This document shows, one piece after another, positions 1 to 6,971 of a DNA stretch of 8,797 nucleotides. How positions within the stretch are numbered: the stretch's first letter is position 1; every line of letters starts with the position of its first letter. The stretch spans positions 1 to 8,797 of the forward strand of contig JAEWHY010000129.1 of NCBI GenBank assembly GCA_023387555.1, written 5' to 3'. The translations under genes and the position numbers were made by a program. Source of the stretch: Pseudomonadota bacterium (GTDB taxonomy: Bacteria; Pseudomonadota; Alphaproteobacteria; Rhizobiales; Xanthobacteraceae). The notes below the pieces were generated by a model. The model did no database searches. It was not told the DNA's origin and saw only the letters and a program-made list of their open reading frames with translations.

Positions 1-492
1 GCGGCGCGCGGGCGGGTGGACGATGCCGCGGTCGCGCGCGTGCTCAAGCATTCCTTCTTCGCGCTGAAGCCGCCGAAGTCGCTCGACCGCAACGCGTTCC
101 GCGAATGGGTGACGGATCGCGCGCAGCTTGCGGACAAGAGCGTCGAGGATGGCGCGGCGACGCTGGCCGCGATCACTGCCGCGACCATTGCCACCATCGT
201 TCCGCATCTGCCGGAGGCGCCACACAGCTGGATCGTATGCGGCGGCGGCGCGAATAACGCCACGCTGATGCGTATGCTCGGCGAACGCCTGGCCCCGGCG
301 AAGGTCGAGACCGCGCGCGAGGCCGGTTGGGATTCGGATGCGATCGAGGCGCAGGCCTTCGCCTATATGGCGGTGCGATCGTTGCGAGGATTGCCGATCA
401 CCTTTCCAACGACGACGGGTGCGCCAGTTCCGATGACCGGCGGCGTCACCGCCGAGCCGCGCGCCGCGGACCGCATGCGGATGAGCCTTTAA
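1..492 (+). CDS. anmK: Anhydro-N-acetylmuramic acid kinase, C-terminal part (5' end outside window)
   Basis: AnmK phosphorylates 1,6-anhydro-N-acetylmuramic acid and opens the anhydro ring, giving MurNAc-6-phosphate for cytoplasmic peptidoglycan recycling. The frame is open from base 1 to TAA at 490-492, about 163 codons, against roughly 365-370 residues for the whole enzyme, so a bit less than the C-terminal half is present. Visible family landmarks are the PKSLDRNAF segment, the glycine-rich VCGGGANNATLMRML loop of the ASKHA kinase fold, and the near-terminal GWDSDAIEAQAFAYMAVRSL block followed by GLPITFPTTTGAPVPMTGG. The GTG at base 16 is internal and is not taken as the start, because the reading frame continues upstream to the window edge. 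The gene converges on the ABC transporter on the opposite strand. Family assignment is from recognised motifs; catalytic residues of the N-terminal half cannot be checked here. Confidence 0.93.
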   Translation, partial: AARGRVDDAAVARVLKHSFFALKPPKSLDRNAFREWVTDRAQLADKSVEDGAATLAAITAATIATIVPHLPEAPHSWIVCGGGANNATLMRMLGERLAPAKVETAREAGWDSDAIEAQAFAYMAVRSLRGLPITFPTTTGAPVPMTGGVTAEPRAADRMRMSL

Positions 493-520
493 GAACAAGG
501 CTTTCCCGCTTTGCGTTTCA

Positions 521-562
521 CATGAAAAAAGTCCTAGAGCGCGATCCGCCGCGTTTTTCATG
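521..562. terminator. Inverted repeat, possible bidirectional terminator between convergent genes
   Basis: Perfect 9-bp arms, CATGAAAAA (521-529) and TTTTTCATG (554-562), enclose a GC-rich core. The core itself can fold as CGCG-ATCCGC-CGCG directly before the T tract at 554-558. This layout, a short GC stem then a T run on the plus strand and the mirror arrangement on the minus strand, suits a weak bidirectional terminator. It begins 28 bases after the anmK stop and lies about 80 bases beyond the stop of the minus-strand transporter. The GC stem is only four pairs, so intrinsic termination is uncertain; it may instead belong to a dispersed palindromic repeat. Confidence 0.4.
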
Positions 563-577
563 CTCGTAGAAGTGCGG

Positions 578-607
578 ATGCTCTGACGTCCGCGCGTCTC
601 CGAGCAT
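578..607. repeat. Imperfect hairpin in the convergent intergenic region
   Basis: ATGCTC (578-583) pairs with GAGCAT (602-607), and GACG (585-588) pairs with CGTC (595-598) around a TCCGCG loop. The stem has ten pairs and an uneven internal loop of one base on one side and three on the other. No T run follows on either strand, so it is not a standard intrinsic terminator. It sits between the 521-562 inverted repeat and another small hairpin at 610-624. Confidence 0.4.
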
Positions 608-609
608 GC

Positions 610-624
610 GGATCGGTGCGATCC
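610..624. repeat. Short perfect hairpin 3' of the ABC transporter
   Basis: GGATCG (610-615), a GTG loop (616-618) and CGATCC (619-624) form a six-pair stem. It lies about 20 bases beyond the TGA of the minus-strand transporter. There is no T tract after it in either direction, so it could stabilise an mRNA end rather than terminate transcription. Confidence 0.3.
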
Positions 625-643
625 TCTGCGATGACGATCCCGC

Positions 644-2707
644 TCACGCCGCCTTCGGTTGCGGCTTGGCTTTCGTGCGCCCAAGGAGGCGCTGCACCAG
701 CCGCGGCTGTCCGGGCGGGCGCACCAGCAGGATGTCGGCGACCAGCTTGGCGCCGCCCTTGTCGCGACGCTCCAGCGTCAGCTTGCGCGAATGGAATTGC
801 TCGAGCTCGGGCCGGTGGCCGACGCTCAGGATCGTGAGGCCTTCCATCTCTTCCGACAGAAGCTTCATCAAGGCGTCCTGGCTCTTCGGGTCGAGCGCTG
901 CCGTCGCCTCGTCGAGCACGATAATGTCGGGACGATGCAGCAGCACGCGCGCGACGGTGAGGCGTTGTTTCTCGCCGCCTGACAGTGTCTGGTCCCAGGG
1001 CGCGTCCTCCTCGATCCGGTCTTTGAGATGACCAAGGCCGACGCGGTCGAGCGCGCCCTTGATGGTGTCGAGATCCCAGTCCTCGGCGGCGCCGGGATAG
1101 GCGATGGCGCGGCGCAGCGTGCCGGTCGGCACATACGGCCGTTGCGGCAGGAGAAACAGCCGCGCGTCGCGCTGGATCGCAATCTCGCCGCCGCCCCAGG
1201 GCCACAGCCCGGAAATCGCGCGCACCAGCGTGCTCTTGCCGGACCCCGACGCGCCGGCGACCAGCACGCGTTCGCCCTTCTTGATGACGACATCGGTGTC
1301 GTCGACCACGGCGGTGCCGTTGTCGAGCGCCACCACGAGGTCCTTCATGCGGATGGCGGCGTCCTCGGTCTCGCCGCGCTTGATGCGGTTGAAGCCTTCG
1401 CCGGTCTCCGCGGTTTCGAGCGCGTCCACCGACACCATGAGCGACGCGATGCGCCGCGCGCCGGCGGTCCATTCGGCAAGCCGCGGATAATTGTCGACCA
1501 GCCAGGCGAAGGCCGCCTGCACGATGGTGAAGGCCGAGGCCGCCTGCATCACCTGACCGAGCGACATCGAGCCGTCGAGAAACTTCGGCGCGCACAGGAT
1601 GATCGGCAGCACCGGCGCGATGATGCCGGAGCCGTGCGACACCACGGTGGTCCGCATGTGCTGGGCGCACATCGCGCGCCACTTGCGCAGCACTTCGACG
1701 AAGGAGCGGTTGAGACCGGCGCGTTCTTCCTCCTCGCCGCCAAGGAGCGCGATGCTTTCGCCATTCTCGCGCACGCGGGTCAGATGGTAGCGGTAATCCG
1801 CCTCGGCCTGGTTCTTGGCTTCGGAGACTGCGACGAAGCTCTTGCCGACAATCGCCATGGCGCCGCTGGCGATCACGGCATAGAGCACCGCCGCGATCAC
1901 GAGAAAGCCGGGGATCGTGAATTCGCTGCCGCCAATCGGCACGGTGAGGGCGCCGCCGATGGTCCACAGCACGGCGATGAAGGTCAGCGCCGACAGCGAC
2001 GCGGTCGAGACGCCGACTGCGAAATCGATCGGCGCATCGGTCGCGACGCGAAGGTCTTCGGTCAGACGGCCTTCCGGATTCTGATGGTCGCCGCTGACGA
2101 GGTTGAGCTGGTAGTAGCGGCCGTTCTTCAGCCAGCGGTCGAGCACATGATTGCTGAGCCAGGCGCGCCAGCGCCGCTGCATCGACATGCGGCCATAGAC
2201 GCTCGCGACGCCGACCGCGATGCTCGCCGCGGCCAGCGGGAAAAACACCATCGCCAGCAGCAGCACGGTGGAGGAATCGCGCTTTTCCAGCGCGTCGAAA
2301 ATCTTCCGGTTCCAGACATTGATGCCGTATTGCGCCAGCACCGCGAGGATCACGAGCAGCGCGAGGCCGATGGTCAGCGGCCAGGCGAGACGGTCGCCCT
2401 GTTGCGGGCGCCAGAACCGTTTCGCCGAGGACCAGAAGCGGCCGAGCAGCGCGCGGCGGCGCAGTTGCTCCCGTTCGGCTTCCTTGTCGGCATCGCTTGT
2501 CGCCGATGCCGGCACTTCGGGTTCGGCGGCGGTATCGTCGAGCGATTTCTCGCGTTCGGCTTCGGATGGGGTCGCTTGCTCGTCGCCGGGCTTTTCGGCC
2601 GCGCCGCGGGTCTTACGCCGGGCCGAATCGTCCGGCGCCCGGCTATCGTCCCGGTCTCGTGTCTGCTTGCTGTCGGACTTGATGTCGGACACGGCGTTGG
2701 CCCCCAC
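644..2707 (-). CDS. Fused permease/ATPase ABC transporter of the BacA/SbmA-YddA type (COG4178)
   Basis: This is a half-size ABC transporter carrying membrane and ATPase domains in one 687-residue chain, expected to act as a homodimer in the inner membrane. Residues 1 to about 100 are a strongly charged, low-complexity cytoplasmic stretch. A membrane domain with about six hydrophobic segments follows, the first near 108-128. It carries family landmarks INVWNRKIFDALEKRD, MQRRWRAWLSNHVLDRWL and NPEGRLTEDLR. The ATPase domain has Walker A GASGSGKST (485-493), signature LSGGEKQR (575-582), Walker B IIVLDE ending at 600, and a later GHRPE switch histidine, so it looks fully active. Relatives include E. 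coli YddA and the Bradyrhizobium peptide importer BclA; substrates of most members are unknown. The start is GTG at 2705-2707; a second in-frame GTG at 2690-2692 has a GGGGG stretch just upstream and is an equally good start. The hydrolase gene lies 76 bases upstream on the same strand. Confidence 0.85.
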   Translation of the reverse strand: MGANAVSDIKSDSKQTRDRDDSRAPDDSARRKTRGAAEKPGDEQATPSEAEREKSLDDTAAEPEVPASATSDADKEAEREQLRRRALLGRFWSSAKRFWRPQQGDRLAWPLTIGLALLVILAVLAQYGINVWNRKIFDALEKRDSSTVLLLAMVFFPLAAASIAVGVASVYGRMSMQRRWRAWLSNHVLDRWLKNGRYYQLNLVSGDHQNPEGRLTEDLRVATDAPIDFAVGVSTASLSALTFIAVLWTIGGALTVPIGGSEFTIPGFLVIAAVLYAVIASGAMAIVGKSFVAVSEAKNQAEADYRYHLTRVRENGESIALLGGEEEERAGLNRSFVEVLRKWRAMCAQHMRTTVVSHGSGIIAPVLPIILCAPKFLDGSMSLGQVMQAASAFTIVQAAFAWLVDNYPRLAEWTAGARRIASLMVSVDALETAETGEGFNRIKRGETEDAAIRMKDLVVALDNGTAVVDDTDVVIKKGERVLVAGASGSGKSTLVRAISGLWPWGGGEIAIQRDARLFLLPQRPYVPTGTLRRAIAYPGAAEDWDLDTIKGALDRVGLGHLKDRIEEDAPWDQTLSGGEKQRLTVARVLLHRPDIIVLDEATAALDPKSQDALMKLLSEEMEGLTILSVGHRPELEQFHSRKLTLERRDKGGAKLVADILLVRPPGQPRLVQRLLGRTKAKPQPKAA

Positions 2708-2783
2708 TTGGTGCGGAGCACAACGCCGTCAGTAAAGTTCCGGTTCCAGATTGTCGCAGCAGGGGCGGAATGCGGGACCGCGA

Positions 2784-3449
2784 TCAGGCCGCGGTCGGTT
2801 TGCGTCCGGTCGTGCCGAGGCGCTTGTCGAGATAGGCGTTGACCGACTGCATCAGCGCCTCGATCTTCTGATCGAAGAAATGATTGGCGCCGGCCACGAC
2901 CTTCTGCTCGATCACGATGCCCTTCTGCGTCTTCAGCTTGTCGACGAGGGTCGTGACGTCCCGGTGAGGCACCACCGCGTCCTTGTCGCCATGAATGATC
3001 AGGCCGGACGAGGGGCAGGGCGCCAGGAACGAGAAGTCATAGAGGTTGGCGGGCGGGGCGATCGAGATGAAGCCTTCGATCTCCGGCCGGCGCATCAGAA
3101 GCTGCATGCCAATCCAGGCGCCGAACGAGAAGCCGGAGATCCAGCACGACCGGGCTTCCGGATTGATGGTCTGCGCCCAGTCGAGCGCGGCGGCCGCATC
3201 GGACAATTCGCCGACGCCATGGTCGAACGAGCCCTGGCTGCGTCCGACACCGCGGAAGTTGAACCGCAGCACCGAGAAATTGCGGTGAACATACGCGTAA
3301 TAAAGCTGGTAGACGATCTGGTGATTCATCGTCCCGCCGAACTGCGGATGCGGATGCAGGATCAGCGCGAGCGGCGCATTCTTCTGCGCGGCCGGATGAT
3401 AGCGACCCTCGATACGACCCGCGGGACCGGTGAAAATGACTTCAGGCAT
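2784..3449 (-). CDS. Alpha/beta hydrolase (COG2945-like)
   Basis: A 221-residue single-domain cytoplasmic alpha/beta hydrolase with no signal peptide. Visible features are an early LHPHPQFGGTMNH segment (31-43) that supplies the oxyanion region, LRFNFRGVGRSQG (61-73), the nucleophile elbow GFSFG with Ser108, GDKDAVVP with Asp157 as the likely acid, and GANHFF with His190 as the likely base. The catalytic triad is therefore complete. Length and motifs match the COG2945 family, which is widespread in proteobacteria and mostly of unknown substrate, often annotated as serine hydrolase or esterase. The ATG at 3447-3449 is preceded by a GAGG ribosome-binding site about eight bases upstream, which supports this start. 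It reads away from the suf operon and towards the ABC transporter, with which it may share a transcript. The true substrate cannot be told from sequence. Confidence 0.85.
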   Translation of the reverse strand: MPEVIFTGPAGRIEGRYHPAAQKNAPLALILHPHPQFGGTMNHQIVYQLYYAYVHRNFSVLRFNFRGVGRSQGSFDHGVGELSDAAAALDWAQTINPEARSCWISGFSFGAWIGMQLLMRRPEIEGFISIAPPANLYDFSFLAPCPSSGLIIHGDKDAVVPHRDVTTLVDKLKTQKGIVIEQKVVAGANHFFDQKIEALMQSVNAYLDKRLGTTGRKPTAA

Positions 3450-3468
3450 GCAAGACCTCGGCTGGATA

Positions 3469-3492
3469 CGGCAGGGTCGTCAAACCGTGCCG
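3469..3492. repeat. Imperfect 24-bp inverted repeat upstream of the hydrolase
   Basis: CGGCA (3469-3473) pairs with TGCCG (3488-3492), and GGT (3475-3477) pairs with ACC (3484-3486), with one G-G mismatch and a CGTCAA loop. It lies 20 bases upstream of the hydrolase start codon, so on that transcript it would be a 5'-leader hairpin, or on DNA an operator-like site. No known regulator motif is recognised in it. Confidence 0.3.
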
Positions 3493-3512
3493 CGCAGGTT
3501 CTCTTGGTGCGC

Positions 3513-3541
3513 TTGACGGATCGATCAGTCGCACGTAAGTT
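3513..3541 (+). promoter_or_regulatory. Candidate promoter of the suf operon
   Basis: A -35-like TTGACG (3513-3518, five of six consensus bases) is separated by 17 bases from a weak -10-like TAAGTT (3536-3541). Transcription would begin near 3548, inside the palindrome at 3542-3558, which suits repression by a bound regulator. The -10 match is poor (three of six), so the call leans on the -35 element, the ideal spacing and the position in front of the iscS-suf genes. Confidence 0.45.
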
Positions 3542-3558
3542 TTTAGAACCGTTCTAAA
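3542..3558. promoter_or_regulatory. Irr-box / iron control element (ICE)-like perfect palindrome
   Basis: TTTAGAAC (3542-3549), a central C, and GTTCTAAA (3551-3558) make a perfect 17-bp palindrome. It agrees with the form TTTAGAA-N3-TTCTAAA known for the iron control element bound by Irr, the heme-responsive Fur-family regulator of Bradyrhizobium and relatives. In that group Irr builds up when iron is low and represses many iron-using functions, and suf operons are among its reported or predicted targets. The site overlaps the expected start of suf transcription, consistent with a repressor site. The palindrome is seen directly; the identity of the regulator is from recalled consensus and is not tested here. 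Confidence 0.75.
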
Positions 3559-3570
3559 TAAGGAATCGGC

Positions 3571-3583
3571 CTTGCTTTGCAAG
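3571..3583 (+). repeat. Small hairpin in the suf 5' leader
   Basis: CTTGC (3571-3575), TTT loop, GCAAG (3579-3583). With a transcription start near 3548 this would fold near the 5' end of the mRNA. Its role is unknown and it could be chance. Confidence 0.25.
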
Positions 3584-3637
3584 CGCCGGTGCCATTTGCG
3601 GTGTGCGGGCGGTTTCTACCATAAGGCAAGGGGCAAA

Positions 3638-3670
3638 ATGCAAGCGTCTCGTGCTTGTGGCATGAGATAG
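3638..3670 (+). other. Possible 10-codon leader ORF upstream of iscS
   Basis: An ATG at 3638 follows a strong ribosome-binding-like AAGGGG (3628-3633) by four bases and opens a short frame reading MQASRACGMR, stopping at TAG 3668-3670, 35 bases before the iscS ATG. The frame contains a cysteine codon and a rare AGA arginine codon just before the stop. A small stem, CAAGC (3641-3645) with GCTTG (3653-3657), lies inside it. The ribosome site in front of iscS itself is weaker, so a leader peptide affecting iscS translation is conceivable. Such short frames also occur by chance, and I know of no described leader peptide of this kind. Confidence 0.25.
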
Positions 3671-3705
3671 AGGCCCGGCCATCCGCGACGGCGAATGAAG
3701 CAAGC

Positions 3706-4866
3706 ATGATCGAGCGTGCCTATCTCGACTGGAATGCGTCTGCCCCGCTGCGGTCGCGGGCACGCGAGGCCATGCTTGCGGCCCTCGACCAGTGCGGCAA
3801 CGCGTCGTCGGTGCATGCCGAGGGCCGGGCCGCCCGGCAGTCGATCGAGCGGGCGCGGACCCAGCTGGCCGCGCTGGCCGGAACCGACCCGGATCAGATC
3901 ATTTTCACCTCCGGTGCCACCGAGGCCAACGTGCTGGCGCTCTCGCCCGGCTGGGCGCGGAAGGCCGGCGATGCGCCGGTCGAGCGGCTCCTGGTGTCCG
4001 CGGTGGAGCACCCCTCGGTCCGGGAGGGGGGGCGATTTCCTCGCGACCAGATCGAAACCATCCCGGTGGACCGGCAGGGGGTGATCGACCGAGATGCGCT
4101 GCGCCGGCTTCTCGGCGGCGCTCCGGCGCTGGTGTCGGTCATGCTGGCCAATAACGAGACCGGCGTCGTTCAACCGGTGTCTGAGGTCGCTGAGCTGGTC
4201 CGGGAGGCTGGCGGGCTGCTGCATGTCGATGGGGTCCAGGCGCCGGGGCGAGTATCATTTGATTTCAATGTGTTGGGGTGCGATCTTCTCACGCTGTCTT
4301 CACACAAGATCGGCGGTCCGAAGGGCGCCGGGGCGCTGATCCGCCGCGACGGCCTGCATCTGTCAGACCCGCTGATCCGCGGTGGGGGCCAGGAGCGGGG
4401 TCTGCGGGCCGGGACCGAGAATGTCGCCGCGATCGCCGGTTTCGGCGCGGCCGCCGAGCAGGTCCGCGAGAGCCTGGCTGCGGAGATCGCCCATGCACGG
4501 CGGCTGCGCGACCGGCTGGAGGCCGACCTGCGCCATCACACGCCGGACGTCATCGTCTTCGGCGAGGAAGCCGAGAGGTTGCCTAATACCACATTGTTTT
4601 CACATCCCGGCTTGCGGGCCGAAACCGCGGTGATCGGCTTCGATCTCGCCGGGGTGGCGGTGTCCTCGGGGTCGGCCTGTTCGTCCGGCAAGGTCCAGTT
4701 GTCCCATGTGCTGGCGGCCATGGGGGTCGAACCGGCGCTGGCCCGCGGGGCGATCCGGGTGTCGACCGGACCCTTGACCACCGATACCGACCTTGAACGC
4801 TTTCTAAGTGCTTGGATAAAGCTCTCGGAATCACTACTTAAGGGGCGAAAAGTCATCGCCGCTTAA
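3706..4866 (+). CDS. iscS: Cysteine desulfurase, IscS/NifS type (class V aminotransferase fold)
   Basis: A pyridoxal-phosphate enzyme that removes sulfur from L-cysteine, leaving alanine and an enzyme persulfide that supplies Fe-S cluster assembly. The 386-residue product shows YLDWNASAPL at the start, NASSVHAEGRAAR, TSGATEANVLAL, EHPSV with His102, NNETGVVQPV, LHVDGVQA, the cofactor lysine Lys201 in SSHKIGGPKG, the RAGTENV block, and catalytic Cys325 in SSGSACSSG. The long flexible cysteine loop marks group I (IscS/NifS) rather than group II SufS. The ATG at 3706 is preferred: it gives an N terminus aligned to the family. The frame could extend to a TTG at 3655, but that has no ribosome site and adds 17 unconserved residues. 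This is the first gene of the operon, behind the Irr-like site. Glycine and arginine codon choice (many GGG and CGG) and an AT-rich 3' end differ from sufB and sufC. Confidence 0.93.
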   Translation: MIERAYLDWNASAPLRSRAREAMLAALDQCGNASSVHAEGRAARQSIERARTQLAALAGTDPDQIIFTSGATEANVLALSPGWARKAGDAPVERLLVSAVEHPSVREGGRFPRDQIETIPVDRQGVIDRDALRRLLGGAPALVSVMLANNETGVVQPVSEVAELVREAGGLLHVDGVQAPGRVSFDFNVLGCDLLTLSSHKIGGPKGAGALIRRDGLHLSDPLIRGGGQERGLRAGTENVAAIAGFGAAAEQVRESLAAEIAHARRLRDRLEADLRHHTPDVIVFGEEAERLPNTTLFSHPGLRAETAVIGFDLAGVAVSSGSACSSGKVQLSHVLAAMGVEPALARGAIRVSTGPLTTDTDLERFLSAWIKLSESLLKGRKVIAA

Positions 4867-4957
4867 GCGGCTGCGCGGAGGGTGACCGACGCAAGGCCCA
4901 AACCGACCATAACCGACAGATCCGCTGCGGTCCTTGAAACCGCGAGGGGAGAACAGA
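4867..4957 (+). other. iscS-sufB spacer with three ACCGAC repeats
   Basis: The 91-base gap is the largest inside the operon. It carries ACCGAC three times in direct orientation, at 4885-4890, 4902-4907 and 4912-4917, and ends with the strong sufB ribosome-binding site AGGGGAG (4945-4951). No terminator or convincing internal promoter is seen. The repeats do not match a regulator motif I recognise and may be chance in GC-rich DNA. Confidence 0.3.
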
Positions 4958-6435
<1,478 letters not shown>

Positions 6436-6439
<4 letters not shown>

Positions 6440-6654
6440 GCGAGCCGGACAATATCATTCTGGAGCATCTGCGCGCGATCCGTGGCGATATCGCGCGGAT
6501 GGCTGACGGCATGCAAACGATGAGCGCAGAGATGACGGCGATGCGCCAGCATCTTTCCGGCGTCGTTACCATTCAGGAGCATGATCACGGCGACATCGCC
6601 GCGATCAAGGTGCGGCTCGACCGGATCGAGAAGCGTCTGCAACTGGCCGAGTGA
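6436..6654 (+). CDS. Small coiled-coil protein of unknown function, paralogue of the 7731-7934 product
   Basis: The 72-residue product starts at the ATG that overlaps the sufB stop. It is soluble, with no membrane segment or signal peptide. Its ends are MSEPDNIILEHLRAIRGDI and VRLDRIEKRLQLAE, joined by a methionine- and histidine-containing middle (MQTMSAEMTAMRQ, then IQEHDHGDI). Hydrophobic spacing over most of its length suggests one long helix or coiled coil. The gene at 7731-7934 encodes the same two ends (DNLVLEHLRLMRDQL and IRLDRVEKRLGLIEA), so the two are paralogues. The overlap with sufB and the 11-base gap to the next gene place it firmly in the suf transcript. I do not recognise a named family; similar short proteins ending in RIEKRL-like helices are, as I recall, common hypothetical proteins in Bradyrhizobium-type genomes. 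A role with SUF is inferred only from position. Confidence 0.75.
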
Positions 6655-6665
6655 GGGGGTATCAG

Positions 6666-6959
6666 ATGAGCGACGCATTCCGAACCGCCGCCACCGCCTG
6701 CCTCGCCCAGGACAAGCCGGCGGGCGAACTGGTCGATTGCGTCACCGCGCATTTTCCGGATGTCGAGGTCTTTCGCGAGAACGACGACCTCATCATCAAG
6801 GGCGGCAGCCGCTTCCTGGTGGTGCGCCGGGACGGTCCGGATGCGTTCCGGGTCACCGACAACGTTGCGGTCCCCTCGACCAACGCGGTCGATGCGGGTG
6901 GCGGCAACAAGCGAACTTTGAACGAGCTGATCGACGACATCGTCACGCTCGACGACTGA
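6666..6959 (+). CDS. Hypothetical 97-aa protein between sufB and sufC
   Basis: I do not recognise this protein. It is 97 residues, acidic, and has no membrane segment or signal peptide. It begins with a helical stretch (SDAFRTAATACLAQ...ELVDCVTAHF) with two cysteines near 12 and 30. A strand-like region follows (VEVFRENDDLIIKG, RFLVVRRD, AFRVTDN), then a polar glycine-rich turn (VDAGGGNKR) and a C-terminal acidic helix ending LIDDIVTLDD. This suggests a small alpha+beta fold. The ATG at 6666 is preferred over an in-frame GTG at 6651 because AGGGGG lies about seven bases upstream; the GTG would overlap the previous gene's stop. It sits 11 bases after the 72-aa gene and 12 before sufC, so it is co-transcribed with suf. 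The two cysteines lack a CXXC or other metal-binding pattern, so metal binding is only a possibility. Confidence 0.75.
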   Translation: MSDAFRTAATACLAQDKPAGELVDCVTAHFPDVEVFRENDDLIIKGGSRFLVVRRDGPDAFRVTDNVAVPSTNAVDAGGGNKRTLNELIDDIVTLDD

Positions 6960-6971
6960 CTGGATAGAGCA

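Noticed and set aside
558..1967. 469-codon minus-strand open frame overlapping the transporter
   Set aside because: It is a frame-shifted shadow of the same gene, dominated by arginine, with no motif. The real frame has Walker A, signature and Walker B.
1028..2842. 604-codon plus-strand open frame antisense to the ABC transporter
   Set aside because: The translation is rich in Arg, His and Gly, with no recognisable domain. It lies opposite a gene with clear ABC motifs and is the usual shadow frame of GC-rich DNA.
2751..3557. 268-codon plus-strand open frame opposite the hydrolase
   Set aside because: It is a shadow of a hydrolase gene with a complete catalytic triad, with no ribosome site or recognisable motif of its own.
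3655..3705. TTG-started N-terminal extension of iscS
   Set aside because: There is no ribosome-binding sequence before the TTG, and the 17 added residues precede the conserved YLDWNAS start of the family.
3616..4224. Minus-strand open frame opposite the iscS start
   Set aside because: It has shadow composition and crosses the intergenic leader without a start signal, while the plus strand has a clear desulfurase.
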